Assembly (NCBI GenBank): GCA_033032175.1
Contig: CM065328.1
Coordinates: 7,254,690-7,318,689, forward strand
Origin: Saturnia japonica
Taxonomy: Eukaryota; Arthropoda; Insecta; Lepidoptera; Saturniidae
DNA: 64,000 nucleotides
Direction of reading: 5' to 3'
A model generated the notes under the pieces. It was not told the DNA's origin. It was given only the letters and a program-made list of their open reading frames with translations, and searched no databases. Position 1 is the stretch's first letter. Each line of letters begins with the position of its first letter. The translations under genes were made by a program, and so were the position numbers. Of the stretch, positions 11,976-23,599 are shown in pieces.

Positions 11976-12134
11976 ACGAGAAAGAGAGAGAGCAAACGGA
12001 ATGAAAAGACCAGTGGCGAGATGAGTCGACCACATCAGAAATTTCGCCGGAAAGCCCTGCACAAGATTCGCAAGGTTGGCAATGCCCTGCGGTTGGTTGA
12101 TAAAAGCTGTCCGTGATGATGATGATGATAACCT
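11976..12134 (+). pseudogene. RTE-type LINE, C-terminal coding tail plus (GAT)n
   Basis: In one plus-strand frame the text reads RPVAR, stop, VDHIRNFAGKPCTRFAR. This is the conserved end of lepidopteran RTE-like reverse-transcriptase proteins (pattern RP-x-x-RW-x-D-D-I-x-x-x-AGK-x-W). It is followed within 70 bases by (GAT)n at about 12116-12128, the usual 3' end of these elements. Stops and substitutions show a dead 5'-truncated copy. Confidence 0.6.
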
Positions 12135-13035
12135 TCGATGTCTCTTAATAATCCCATTTAGTCATTATTGGTGACTAGCCGAGTGCTCGATAGAAGTTCC
12201 TATGGCATTACATTTCTGACTATTTAGTCGTGTTTTGAATCCTATTAGGAGGAAAAATTTCTAAAATGCTTAAAACCACCGATTTTGGACAGTCTTAAGA
12301 AGTAGACAGTGCAGTATTTTTAATTTATTTGGCACTTCACCTGCAGCCATTTCAACAAACCTGTTTACTCTATTGTCTGTATGGAGTGTTTAATCGTGCA
12401 AAGCTCACTTCACACCTAGTTTACTATTCAAATTGCTTAGTGAATAAATTAAAACTTGCCAACGGTTTCCAACAAGTAATTTCTTTGTCAAACTCAGCTT
12501 TGCATAGAATTAGTGAGACTTCATAATAGTTGCTCTTGAGGTTTTAGATGTTGGTATTTATTATTCAACGGAATCTTGGCTTGAGGTAGCGACGTTCGCA
12601 GAATTTTGAGGTATTTCGTGGTCGAAAGGATTTTTTGTTTTTGTTTTCATATATTCATGTGTGTTGTTGCCAGCAAATTATGGAAAGTGTGTATAAAATA
12701 TTGTTAACAAAGATATTAAAGTATGTAAATTGGGCTATGTTTATAGTAATTATAATATTTATTTATTACATTTAAAAAAATCCATGTACAAAAATATGCA
12801 CATAAATGTTTTTTAATTGAGTAACATTTAGAATTATAGTCCAGAATGTGTCACTCTAATTTATTTGCTTTAAAACGAAATGCAATATATTGAAATATAC
12901 TCAAATTGGTAGGTACATTATTCTTCATATTTTTTTTATACACAATTTTATCAAAAAGTCTCTACCTGGTTAGTTTATTCAAACCAAAAAAAGTTTACTA
13001 ATATTTAAACCTAAGTGGTTTCCTGAGATACATAT
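12135..13035. other. No recognised feature
   Basis: AT-rich; a 65-codon frame at 12329-12526 shows no domain. Confidence 0.5.
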
Positions 13036-13039
13036 AAAT

Positions 13040-13180
13040 GTCGACATCGAGTCAGATTCGGAACGCCAGCGCCACCAGGCGGCACTCGATGGAGTTCGTG
13101 ACGCCGCGCGAGTGTCATCGTCGAGACGACTCAGTTTTGTTGACGGGCTTTGCGTGCGGACGTCACTAAACTATCGCGCG
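13040..13180 (+). promoter_or_regulatory. GC-rich patch with CTCF-like and initiator-like motifs
   Basis: An isolated GC- and CpG-rich block in AT-rich DNA. It contains CCACCAGGCGGCAC (13072-13085), close to the CTCF core, and an arthropod initiator-like TCAGTT at 13131. GCGGACGTC lies about 25 bases further on, near but not exactly at the DPE position. It matches no repeat in the window. A promoter or insulator is an inference; strand is a guess. Confidence 0.25.
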
Positions 13181-15540
13181 TTCTGAGATAATTACCCTAT
13201 TAATTATACGTGCCTACCCACCTAATGTTGTAATCTAATTGTTTAAATAATTAATATCTAATCTTTGATACGAGCTCCAACTATCCACCGATGCCCACGG
13301 TTATAAAAATAGACAATGACCAATAATAACGATGGAGAAGCTCCTCCTCCGTCATATATTGATTTGTTAAAGTTTTTTTTTTCTAATAAGTTTTTCAGCA
13401 GTATTGACTGCGGCATACTGTAATATTTCGTGTTAAAGTTTACAGTTAAATTTACAACGACAAAGTTACGGGTCTTAATAGACATCTTTATGTTGTAATT
13501 AGCATGGCTACCTCAGTATTAAACACTTTAGATAACCAATTAAGATAAGAATTAACCCTAACGTAATAGGCTTTATGGGCAGTTGATAATTGGCGACTAA
13601 ACGTGATTTGAAACTTATCACAAATAGTAAAATAAAATTCAATTAATAATATTTCACCATCTGTATAACAAAATCACTACTCTCGAAATATCTGGAAAGA
13701 TGTAGCATCCACCATAATCATTGGGTGTGAACTCGTAAATAAGAAAACTCGTCAAGGAACACGCACACGTTAATTCCTTATCGGTTTAATTATGTAAGCA
13801 AAGAAATAAAGACTAAAAATAGTACATTTCGATAGTATTGCAATCACAGAGTAATGTAAACCAGAGAAGCTATAAGTACAACCATAGTGTAATAAGCCAA
13901 AGATTAGTGAACTACTGAGTATTGACGATTTCTCTGAACTAAGAACTTTTGAATTAAGACTTTTACTTTTGTTGAGTATGAATAAATTATTTTCTTGAAA
14001 ACAAACGGTAATTTATACAGCATGTTTTTCAGTCGAAACATAAACAACTTAGGAACTGGTGATAAATTGTACAGGTTCATCTTTCAGCTATGAACTAAAT
14101 GATGCAAGATATGCCAATTTGCTCGAGAGTAAATCGAGTCGGGCTCCGTCAAGAACCATCAAGTGTGCCAAATGTCTTAATAAATTAACATTCAAAGTCT
14201 CGTCAAGGGTAAATGACACGCTCGACCTTCATGTAAAATATTTACACAGTAATATAGCCCTTACTATGGGTTCTAGAAAATTCTATTAGTTATGTTTTCC
14301 TTTAAAAAAAATCTTTGTTTCATTCGTCTGGAACTGATTGCCAGCTGTTGGCTTTTTCTGCATCAAACAATGTTTATTATTAATTGTTTTAATTTTAATT
14401 TGATTTACGATAGCTTCCCGCAAATGAATGTTTTGTCACCAGTTAACTGAAGACCACTAACCATAAGCACCGGTTTAAGAAAGATTTTGATGGTCGTAGT
14501 TGTCGTGTGAGAAACGATGCGTTACCAATCCTCGAACATGAGAAATATTTATACTTTCCGGATTTTAGATGTTTTATTTATTGTTTCTATGTATGCATCA
14601 GGAATTATACGCGATAAAATAATAAGTTTTCGTGGTAATAACGTAACTAACCGTTACTCGGTCCGACAATTTCCCAAGTAATTCTACACACCTGGACCTT
14701 TAATTCCCTTATTCGTTTTCGGGTCTCATTTAGTGAAAACGCCGGGGTTCGTTCACACATTATCCCCTGCCCATATTTCTGGTTCAACAGATGTGAACAA
14801 TTCCAATTTTAAATGTTGAATTTTAACCAGTTGTCAAATTTATAATTGAAATCTAATAATGAATGCATATTTGTCTTTAATTAATGCATTTTCCTTTTAA
14901 AATTATGCATGTAACATCAAAGTTCTAGTTACTGCTAAAATAAAAGTTTAAATTTATTTCAAAATATGTATCTATATTTAAAGTTTATATTAATCTTCTA
15001 TCCAAAACGGGTATTCAGTTACAGTTTTCTTTTTAAACTAGCGGGATAAAAAAATGTTTGAATTTCATTCTATTCACATAATATCATATCCAAATTATTA
15101 GTACCTACTAGAGCAAACACAAACCATCTGCTCGCTGCAATGCAATATAAATTTTCTTCATTCTTCGTCATTAAATTTTCTATTAGTGTATTTAAAAGTT
15201 TATTAAAATATGATAATAAAATAATAAACTGTATAATAAAGTCTTTTATCTAAATATAGATATTGCATAATAAATCCTTTATATTTCATTAATATACCTC
15301 TAACGGTTTCCCCATAAGTATATTTAAATAAAAGTCACAAACAAATATATTCCAAAAAAAAAATTGTAATAAAAAACATACTTTAAAATAAGTTTTTTAA
15401 TATTGAATACTACACCTTTAAATAAAATATATAAAATTCAATTTTGTGACCTTGAGGAAAATTGACATAATCTGACTCACTAATAAAATTATTCAATAAT
15501 GATAAAATAAACGTTTTTTTACATTAATCCATTAATTTAC
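13181..15540. other. Long spacer, no supported gene
   Basis: AT-rich. A 76-codon frame at 14059-14289 begins at GTG, not ATG, and carries a C-x2-C ... H-x4-H spacing that loosely recalls a BED-type zinc finger; this is not enough to call a gene. Nothing else recognised. Confidence 0.4.
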
Positions 15541-16083
15541 ACTATTTCCATTTCTTTATTTTCTTGATGATAGTTCTAATTTGATAGTTGTAGTGTTGTG
15601 ACCAAATATGTAATGATATCGATCTGAATGAATATCGATATCAAATAAGTAGTAACGGTTCATCAGATTTTGATTAAAATAAATAAATAAAGATTACCTG
15701 TCGTTATAATTATTTCGTTTCATTGTCGAGTACCTACCTATACCTACTTATTTTACAACAGCTCCAAAAATTTTGAAGAAGTTGGCATTATCAATCAACA
15801 ATTAATACGTGTAACAACTTGTAATTAAATATAATATTAGTAAATAAATTTGTACAAAAGTATCCGGCAGTAGTTTAGTTTTTTACATTTTAAATATCGA
15901 GTCTGTTATCGTGTTACGTTTATCGATATAGCTCCATCCCTATCAGTTTCTCCGACTCTGGTATAACCTTGTACGTGTGTAAACGTCATATTTTTATAAA
16001 ATAATTCATACATAATGTAAAAAAGACGTTCGTTCAAGTTTTCACAGGAGCTGTCACCGAGAAAATAAAGAAATGGAAATGGT
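15541..16083. mobile_element. MITE, ~540 bp, copy 1
   Basis: Nearly the same sequence as 29376-29909 over its full length. Ends are inverted: ACTATTTCCATTTCTTTATT at left, complement ACCATTTCCATTTCTTTATT at right, continuing to about 30 bases. The interior (for example TCGATATAGCTCCATCCC) has no long frame. Class of the parent DNA transposon unknown; a TA target is possible. Confidence 0.7.
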
Positions 16084-16479
16084 ATAGTTGTCGAATTCAA
16101 AACTGTTACTTGGCAAACTAGTCCTGGCAACAGTAGTATCCGTTTGTATAAGTATACATCAGTTTAGAAGAAAACATATTGAAAAACATACATAAAAAAT
16201 ATTGATAAAAAATAATTTATTTGAAAAATTAATAACATTTCTGTTGCATCGCATTATTCTTGGCTCGTATTTTTAGCAAAATATCCAACCCGCTCGGAGT
16301 AGTCGTCCCTCACGTGAATTGTTTCAAGAAATTTACATTTTATTATTCTCAAAATGACACCGGAGCGGTTTCACAAGAAACAATATAAAAGCCGATGAGA
16401 TCTACGCCGTTTGTGATTATAGAATTTTGTTAAATTTTTACAAATAGTAGAGGGTATAACATTGTGAGACCCGAGCACC

Positions 16480-16700
16480 ATGTGACGGAAGTGCAATATG
16501 ATGAACTTAGCCATCAATGATAATATTGTGAATTATTGTACTGAGTCAGTATTGTTTTAACTTCTATAAAATAATACATAAGTAATTATTATAATAAAAA
16601 GTCAGTAAAGTAAATTTAGACTATTATCACTGAAGACTAACTTCATTATGTTGTTGGCACGCCAAAGAACTATATTTCCTTTTATAAGATTTTTTTTAAT
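16480..16700. repeat. Diverged repeat, partner of 4690-4975
   Basis: Shares GGAAGTGCAATATGATGA and CATTATGTTGTTGGCACGCC in the same order and spacing as the first copy. Confidence 0.35.
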
Positions 16701-17524
16701 GTGTTAAATATTTTCTATATTAACTAATTCAAATTGCAAAAACATTTGTAAGTAACAGTGACAGAGGTTGCCTATTTACAAAGGACATATTAGGATATAA
16801 AAATGGTATTAATAGATACACGACAACCTATCGTAAATGCAGTTATAAAGTTAGGAAGCGAAATGCATTGTGGATTGAATGGATGAATGGATGAAAACTG
16901 ATCAGACTAATGATACTCAAATAAAATAACTTATATATCTTTGCTTATGTCTAAAGATGAACTTTAATGACATGTCATCATAGTATCATGATGAATTATT
17001 TTCGTCCCTAAAACCCGTACCCAATGGCATAGACGTTTGAACCCGCCTTAAACTTAGCTAATTAAACTTTGCCCTGGTCACAGTCCTCCGGGATACATCA
17101 CACAAGCCATGTTTATCTCGAAATTATATATCATGAATTATTTATTTATGTAGTTTTTAAATTATTATAATATTCTGGATACATAACGGAAAAAAACTAA
17201 TTTGGGTTCAAAAATTTCTAGCAAAACATAAGTCTGTAAAGCTTACCGCTTTGTGTCATCCGCATAAATCCTTGTTTTTCTCTCTACATATATTTGCGTC
17301 TTCATTTTTATCATTGTCAGTTCCTTTTCGAAGCGTAATGGAACATAAATTATGGTTGATTGATCACCTTTTACATAGATATGACATGTGCTCTCTCGCG
17401 TTGTAAAAACAAGGCCTTTTGTTTGTCATATAATTCTATAGTTATTTTTAAGATGTGATAACCTTGTTTGCGTGTAATACCACACTTTAATATTTTTTGG
17501 AATTTTTGCTAATGTGGCCCAAGA
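16701..17524. other. No recognised feature
   Basis: AT-rich; nothing supported. Confidence 0.5.
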
Positions 17525-17770
17525 TGATAATTTGCTAAGATTAGAGAGAAGAATGGCTCTCAAGTGCAGCTGGCGAAACAGTTGTTTGACGACAGATTTT
17601 CAATTTGAGGACGATAACTAGCCAGGTAGGTATTAGAAAATTCCCTACAACCTTGCGACGGTTCCATCATGATGTTTTCCATCACCGAAAGCTTACGCTT
17701 AATGCAGTAATTTGAAGTCACGTCGATCGACTCGGTATCTGTACAGGCTACCATTGAGCCGTCACTGATT
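17525..17770 (-). mobile_element. tRNA-derived SINE, family 2
   Basis: Reading on the minus strand: tRNA-like head near 17765-17700 with decayed B box (CTTCAAATTACTGCA), then CTTTCGGTGATGGAAAACAT, TAATACCTACCTGGCTAGTT, CAGCTGCACTTGAGAGCC and a tail near 17525. Colinear with 32340-32625 and 53985-54225. The 64-codon minus-strand frame inside it is incidental. Confidence 0.65.
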
Positions 17771-18169
17771 CAAATATTTGTTATATACGAAGTTTTAATT
17801 ACCTTCTTTGTAGGTTATCATTTAATAAGAGGACCAAGAAGTCAAATTTGGTGATACACTGAGCCTGAGATGGAATCGCGTCATAATTTATTTTTCAACC
17901 AGTAAATGATATACCACCTTTCTACGAGGCAGGAAATTTGAAGAACATGACGAGGAGTAGTGGATTTTATTGTAGGAAAAGATTACGTTGTTATATGTCC
18001 AATACAATTTTAGTTTATATTTAAGATATTATTAGATGTGCCTGTGAACTACAAGTTTTTTTTTGCCGAGATAAGAAAGAAGTAACGCTGTGAATTAATC
18101 CAGGTCATAATCTATCTGTATGAAAAATTACATCTAAATCCGTTCATCCACTTTGCTTGATTGAGTTTA
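17771..18169. other. No recognised feature
   Basis: AT-rich spacer between a SINE and a Helitron. Confidence 0.5.
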
Positions 18170-18660
18170 TCTATACAATAAATAAAATTGAAGTGTCAGT
18201 TTGTAATGTCAAAATAACAGCATTCTACTAAATGTATATGAAAGTATATGATAAGTATAACAAATGACCCATTTTTAAATTTTTTGTCTGTCTGTCTGAA
18301 ATGGTTGGACCGATTATGACGGGACTTTCACTGATAAATAGTTGAATTTATAGGAAGTAACTTAGGCTTCTTTTATTTTAGAAAAAGAATTAGAGTTCCG
18401 CACAAATAAAATAAAATAAAAAACCTGGTCATTGTGAATCAATTTCGGCGCTTAAATGGCTTACGCTGAGTATACCATAAGAGATATAGCAAATTAATGT
18501 AGTAAACAATTATAGAATTTTAAAGTACACAACTACACATCTATCTTCTAAGGAACACACACAATAAGCATTTCCGTCTTTAAAATAGCCGGGAGCGGGG
18601 GAGCAACATTCGCGCGGGCATTTTGTAATCCACGTGAGCGAAGCCGCGGGCACAGCTAGT
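18170..18660 (+). mobile_element. Non-autonomous Helitron, third family, complete
   Basis: Begins TCTATACAATAAATAAAATT and ends GCCGCGGGCACAGCTAGT, with a GC-rich arm before the CTAGT. Relatives are 20467-20855 (3' half), 28870-29211 (minus strand, 3'-truncated) and 50455-50920. It includes the common ATGGTTGGACCGATTATGAC and CGGCGCTTAAATGGCTTACG stretches. At 491 bp it encodes no Rep/helicase. Confidence 0.75.
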
Positions 18661-18830
18661 ATTATATAAAATCGAAGTTTGTTTATATGTCCTGGACTCC
18701 AAAACGGACGGATTTTGATAACATTTTCAGATAATCTTCACCTGCTGGGTTTGGGTGATCATAGCGAGCGGATTAATTTTTCGTATAGGTTCCAAAATGG
18801 CAGCAATGCGTGGCCTGGTTTCCTTGTTTA
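18661..18830 (+). mobile_element. Helitron-like 5' segment abutting the previous element
   Basis: GAAGTTTGTTTATATGTCCT followed by GGACGGATTTTGATAACATT resembles the 5' interior of Helitrons. It lies directly after the CTAGT of the preceding element, so one Helitron may have landed beside another's 3' end. Confidence 0.35.
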
Positions 18831-19383
18831 TAATATTATTAGTAGCATACAACTGAGTTTTATCGTATTATTAAGTTACGGTATTATTCTTATTGGCAGA
18901 TGATGTACATACATATATTCTAATCCAGAAAGTAAACCTTACTGAATTTGTCTCTTAGGGAAGGGAAAACAAGAAACAAAGTAAATCATAATTCACTAAC
19001 GAATACAAACTGATCATAAACATAAAATGATAACAGTCGCGTTTTATGTAATTTAGTAAAAACCTTCCAATTTATTTAATATTAGTAGTTTGTCAATATA
19101 CCATATTGATTGTATTATAGTATTACCTAATACACATATGTATATTGTGGAACCTTCCATTATATTGTTTAGAAGCAATAAAGCAAGTGTTGCATGTTGT
19201 GGGATCGATTCTGATTACGTATTCAATAGTGAAAGCTTATTAGAGACAACAACTGTGCAGTGTCTAGAGGTAAGTGTATGGAAATTTGTCGCATGTGACT
19301 TTATGTTAGACGTAATAGGTACTTAGTAAACAATTTGTTTAATAATAAATGATATTAAATTAGTGTCAGAAGAAGTCTTAACA
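18831..19383. other. No recognised feature
   Basis: AT-rich; the 78-codon frame 19090-19326 has no motif. Confidence 0.5.
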
Positions 19384-19530
19384 TAGAACCAGTCACAGAG
19401 AAGTTATGGGGTTTTAAATTAGCGTGCTATGGAAATGTCATGAGGAGGGATGAAAGTAATATAACCAGGAGAATGTTAAGTATAAAGAAAGGCCGAAGAA
19501 GGTATGGATGGATTGTGTTATTCATCTTAA
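19384..19530 (+). pseudogene. LINE reverse-transcriptase C-terminal remnant
   Basis: One frame reads EKLWGFKLACYGNVMRRDES and continues with ITRRMLSIKKGRRRYGW. This is the YGHV-x-RR ... GRPK-x-RW segment near the C-terminus of RTE-like LINE proteins. Same family as 48139-48470. Truncated at both ends; not functional. Confidence 0.65.
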
Positions 19531-19862
19531 ATTTACCCTCCCAATACCATTCTTGATAATTTAATGAATATTCATAAAAATTTTGACAATCTAGATTTTT
19601 TCAGCACACTTTTTTAATATCAGGAATAGAGATTAATTAGTCGTTACGTGTTTTAGCCGTAGTAAGATTAATAAAGTTTTTTATAAGGTAATAGTGTTGA
19701 GTTCTATAATTACCGATTTGCCTGACAATGAGTTCAAGGAGCATATCATTCATTACACAATCCACAAAGCAAAATACTTGATTCGATTATGGCTCCAAGA
19801 AGGTCGTCAATAGGAACAACACAGCAACAACAAGAACGTCAAAACATCTCCATCACCTAGCA

Positions 19863-20203
19863 GAGCCGACAAAAAACTTGTTCGGTCTTATCTTTTTTTC
19901 AAAATGTAAAAATAAAATGTACAATTAATAATCATGTTGTAACGTGCCGAGTACTGCATCCTAGTGCTGCGTGTGCGCCTCCCTCTCTGCTTGCACGATG
20001 GTGCTACCGAGTCAGTCGCTCGCGGCCGCTGTAGAGAGTGCCAAAGACTACAATATATATACTGGAAAGAGAGTGCCACTCTCATTGAAATAATGATTCA
20101 CCCTTTAATAATCATAAGACAGTAAACTTTGCTTGAGAACAGTAGCAATATTATTTATACAGTAGAAAAAAACGATAAGCACGATCGAGTTTTTTGTCGG
20201 CTC
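19863..20203. mobile_element. MITE, 341 bp
   Basis: Left end GAGCCGACAAAAAACTTG; complement of the right end GAGCCGACAAAAAACTCG. The inverted similarity continues about 38 bases (TCTTATC versus GCTTATC, then a T run). The centre is GC-rich with a near-palindrome GAGAGTGGCACTCTC and a TATATATA stretch. No target duplication is evident. The GC-rich 65-codon frame inside is incidental. Confidence 0.6.
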
Positions 20204-20234
20204 TTCCCGATCGTGTACATTTACTAACTCAAAT

Positions 20235-20455
20235 TGATAACGCTATCGAATGACGGTGGAGGATAGCATCGCGAGGAAACTCGAAGCTTGAGAATTGTTC
20301 TAGTAGTACCATTGCATCTGAGAGAAACATAATTGTGAATGTTTTTGGCGTTTGAAATCGCCAATACGTAGTATTCAGGCTTGCCGATTAAGTCCTTCCC
20401 ACCTCTAGCCTACAAGCCATTTCCCAGCAATGGTACATTTACAGGCTGGTATTAT
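20235..20455 (+). mobile_element. SINE family 4, 3' part
   Basis: Contains GCATCGCGAGGAAACTCGAA, TCGCCAATACGTAGTATTCA and the end GCAATGGTACATTTACAGGC, colinear with 59790-60110 and, at its 5' side, 52505-52690. The CAATGG-ACATTTACAGGCT tail resembles RTE-type LINE tails, which suggests shared 3' recognition. Confidence 0.55.
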
Positions 20456-20466
20456 TCTTCTATATA

Positions 20467-20855
20467 TCTATATACATTTATAAATATATAATATAATTCA
20501 ACGCATCTACGACTGTCTGCCCGTTTGTGTTCTTTTCACACGAGAACCACATATCTGATGTACATTGTTTTTTTTTTAATTCATAGCTATGCTATCTGAC
20601 CAAGTTATAGGATATACTTTGTTACATAACGTAACGTACGAAATAAGCAGTGATGATAATGTTGAACCATTTCGGGAAAAAATAATGTTTTGGGGCGCTT
20701 AAATGGCTTACGTTGAGTAAACCATAAGAGATATCAAATTAATATACTACGTAATAAGCATTCATATACGGCTGTAATAATAAACATAAGTGAAATAAAA
20801 CTTTATTATTAAAAAAAAAATCTGTAGTCCACGTGGAGCCGCGGGTACAGCTAGT
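20467..20855 (+). mobile_element. Helitron, third family variant
   Basis: 5' TCTATATACATTTATAAATA, 3' GAGCCGCGGGTACAGCTAGT. The 3' half matches 18440-18660; the 5' half differs, so it is a chimeric or different-family 5' end joined to the same 3' end, a known Helitron habit. Confidence 0.6.
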
Positions 20856-21329
20856 ACTATTATAAAACTTATTAATTTTAGGAGCTATTTAAGTAACTTT
20901 TAGTTTTGAAAAACGACACTCAGAGATGAAATGAACTGAAAGTGTTCTATGGGAAAATCCATTAAGTATTACCTTATTATTAAAAGGGCAAATGATGCTA
21001 TGATCAACAGCTTGCAGGATATTTGTTCAATGTATAGGATTTTAAGTTTTCAAGTAGGATTTGTGTATGTTATACCTTAGGGTATATATTACTCAAGTAT
21101 GTAATGAAATCAGTAGGTAAACCCTCCTTTAACATTGAGATGCTCATTTGCAATTTTATTCTTTTTCCATCCAAACAGTTTCTAACAAAGCAAAATGGAT
21201 AATGTATTCATCCAGCCGTGATCTGGCGAAATCCGACCTACTACGGATATCACAGGACAGTATATGATACAGTAACGCAATATTAATTGAGGCGTAGGCC
21301 GTTTTGCTTTTTATTATTTTTAATATCTT
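20856..21329. other. No recognised feature
   Basis: AT-rich spacer. Confidence 0.5.
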
Positions 21330-21918
21330 ATTATATTAAGTGAGCAATTCTTGTATATATACAATATATATTAAAATCCCGTCGAATCCGAAAAGTATAT
21401 ATATAGGTATCCTAATGACATAACCAAAAAAAAATATCAAAATTTTATTTATTATGAAAATAAAAATGTTGTTGCGATTTAAAATTAACATATTTAGTTT
21501 CCCTAAAATTTTGCAAATTTTTAAAACATGATAACACCGTCGCCATCCCCGGCGCGGCGCAGTGGTACGTTTGATCATAATATGGCGGGCGGTACACTGC
21601 GCTGTGCCGCCTGTACGTATTGCCATGTAAGTTTCCTCATTTATCTAATTCTTTTTACATTTAATTAGAGGTAATTTTTTTAACTTATAATCTGTGTTAT
21701 ATAACATAAACAGAATATAATCTCGATAACTAATAACACCTTCACTGATCCGACGGGGATTTAATACACCGTATATACAATATATATAATTGGTTTCTCT
21801 GAAACGGTTCCAACGATTTAGATGAAACTTTGTATTTAGATAATATTTTACATTCTAAGTATACCTAGATAGGTGTTTTTCTTTTGTAAGACACCGAGCA
21901 TAGCTCGGTCGCCCTGGT
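21330..21918 (-). mobile_element. Hairpin-ended repeat (Helentron-like?), interrupted
   Basis: Same family as 46680-46862 and the flanks of the mariner element at 33214/40112. On the minus strand it has ACCGAGCTATGCTCGGTGTC (hairpin), CCTAGGTATACTT-like text, a CGTTGGAACCGTTTCAGAGA stretch, a TATATA run and AAGAATTGCTCACTTAATAT. Short hairpin ends and an AT core suggest a Helentron-type non-autonomous element, but I am not sure. The TATATA run is occupied by another element. Confidence 0.5.
21367..21768. mobile_element. MITE inserted in the hairpin-ended repeat
   Basis: Ends are inverted: TATTAAAATCCCGTCGAATC at left, complement TGTATTAAATCCCCGTCGGA at right. It lies between the TATATA halves of the host repeat, consistent with TA targeting. 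The centre holds a strong GC-rich inverted pair (GCGCAGTGGTAC / GTACACTGCGC), a likely hairpin. No transposase. Confidence 0.5.
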
Positions 21919-22683
21919 TTTAATATTAATACGAGGAGGAAATCTCACACACTTACAATTAATTCCAAAGTAAGCATAGCTTGTACATACTGTATGATAT
22001 TAAATAGCAGATATAGATACATGTATAGACGTTTTACATTCAAACACAAACCTGCGATTTTTAGCTCTATATTAAGGACTTGTATTGTGTAATAACTATA
22101 TTTATTTATATAATATTAAAAAAAAATATCTAAATGACAGTGAAATCCGTATAAAAATCCGTTGCACGGTTTAGAAGAAATAAGCGAACAAACAGAGAAA
22201 CGCGAATAGCGATTTTAGACTATAACGTCGATCCATATGGACGGATATAGGTTGATAATATTTTTGTGGGAATGAAAGGAATAGACAACTGTGGACTTAG
22301 CGAATGAGATAATGAAGGATGAACGAAAAAATAATAAAAATTATTGTGGCTGATTGTTATGTAAGATGAAATTAATGAATTATAATTTGGGTCATTATCT
22401 TTAAAATACAAGATATTTTTCCAAGGAAATTAGTTTCACTTTAATCATAGGCTACATTTATCTTATTTGAAGACAGGCTCGTAAAATTTTTAATTTTATT
22501 TTAGTGTTGGTTAGTGTGGGTAAGTGTCACCAAGTTAGCTTCTTTATCAGCTAGCTTTATAAGAACTACTGTAAAAACTAAGATATACTTATAATTATTA
22601 TATATTTTAATTATAATAAAAACTTGTAATTACTTCAAAAATATCATATAAATCCATTACAATCTTGTCACAAAATAGAAGAC
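21919..22683. other. No recognised feature
   Basis: AT-rich; no family identified. Confidence 0.5.
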
Positions 22684-22970
22684 ATGTTTCTGCACAAGAT
22701 ATTTAATAAAACAATAGCTTGTCATCAATTCGAAAACCTGTTGCATATAAGCATTCAAAAGCATCTACATCGTCTTAAAATCTTATCTGAATCTAATATC
22801 TTGGTTTTAACTCACCTATTTCAAGACTTCACAGGTTCTAAAATGCTCTTGCCAAGAAAAGTAACTTGGATGTTACCATCTCCTGCTATAAATTTTAAAG
22901 ACCAAATATTAATATCTTTCTTTATAACGAATTCATCAGTAAGTTCTATAATAATTAATTTAAATTTACT

Positions 22971-23309
22971 TTGTTAAATTTGAATTCTCTATATTTGTAT
23001 TATTGGGTTAGGGAGTGCGTTGGTGTTGCACAATTTAATTCCTCCATTCCCTTTCCACCATCACGACGACGGACGATAAGTGACACAGCGAAGCGTCATC
23101 GATTTATGGTAGATATACCACCAGTGCGCACAAAGCGTTTTGCTAGCACATTAATAATGCGCGCCGCGAAAGAGTGGAACACTTTGCCGGATTTCGTATT
23201 TCCCGATAATTATAATCTGGGTATCTTCAAGTCTCGAGTGAATCAGGTACCTTCTAGGCAAGCGTGCTCCATCGTAGACCACATCATCACTTACAATCAG
23301 GTGAGATAG
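22971..23309 (+). pseudogene. Jockey/CR1-type LINE reverse-transcriptase C-terminus
   Basis: The plus-strand frame ends with the region typical of the last ~80 residues of insect non-LTR reverse transcriptases. Hallmarks are an R-T-K-R-F-A-S-T motif, then AAKEWNTLPDFVFPDNYNLG and F-K-S-R-V-N. The catalytic palm (FADD) is absent, so only the C-terminus survives; the first ~30 codons look unrelated. A LINE normally copies its mRNA at a nicked target; this copy cannot. Upstream 22684-22977 is a 97-codon frame without recognised motif. Stop at 23307-23309. Confidence 0.7.
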
Positions 23310-23599
23310 TGGTCAAACACAAGCTTACTTATTGTAAACAAAAAAAGAAGAAAAAAAATTAGTAAGAATATATTATGATGTGAACAAGATGGCCACCATT
23401 ATTATCCTGGGCTAAGTTGACCATGAGAAATATTAGTAGAAATCTCCAACGTGACTGGTCGTCGCGTCGCAACGGCCACCACATAACTGCGTTAAGAGGC
23501 CGGACAATACTATGGACGCTCGGTCAATAGTAAGAATACTAGGTCAATAGTACGAAAACAGGGTCAATAACAGCTTCAATAATCACAACTACATTACAA

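Noticed and set aside
14059..14289. 76-codon frame with C-x2-C ... H-x4-H spacing
   Set aside because: Starts at GTG right after a stop, spacing fits a BED finger only loosely, no other evidence.
22220..22411. 63-codon minus-strand ORF
   Set aside because: No motif, AT-rich, chance length.
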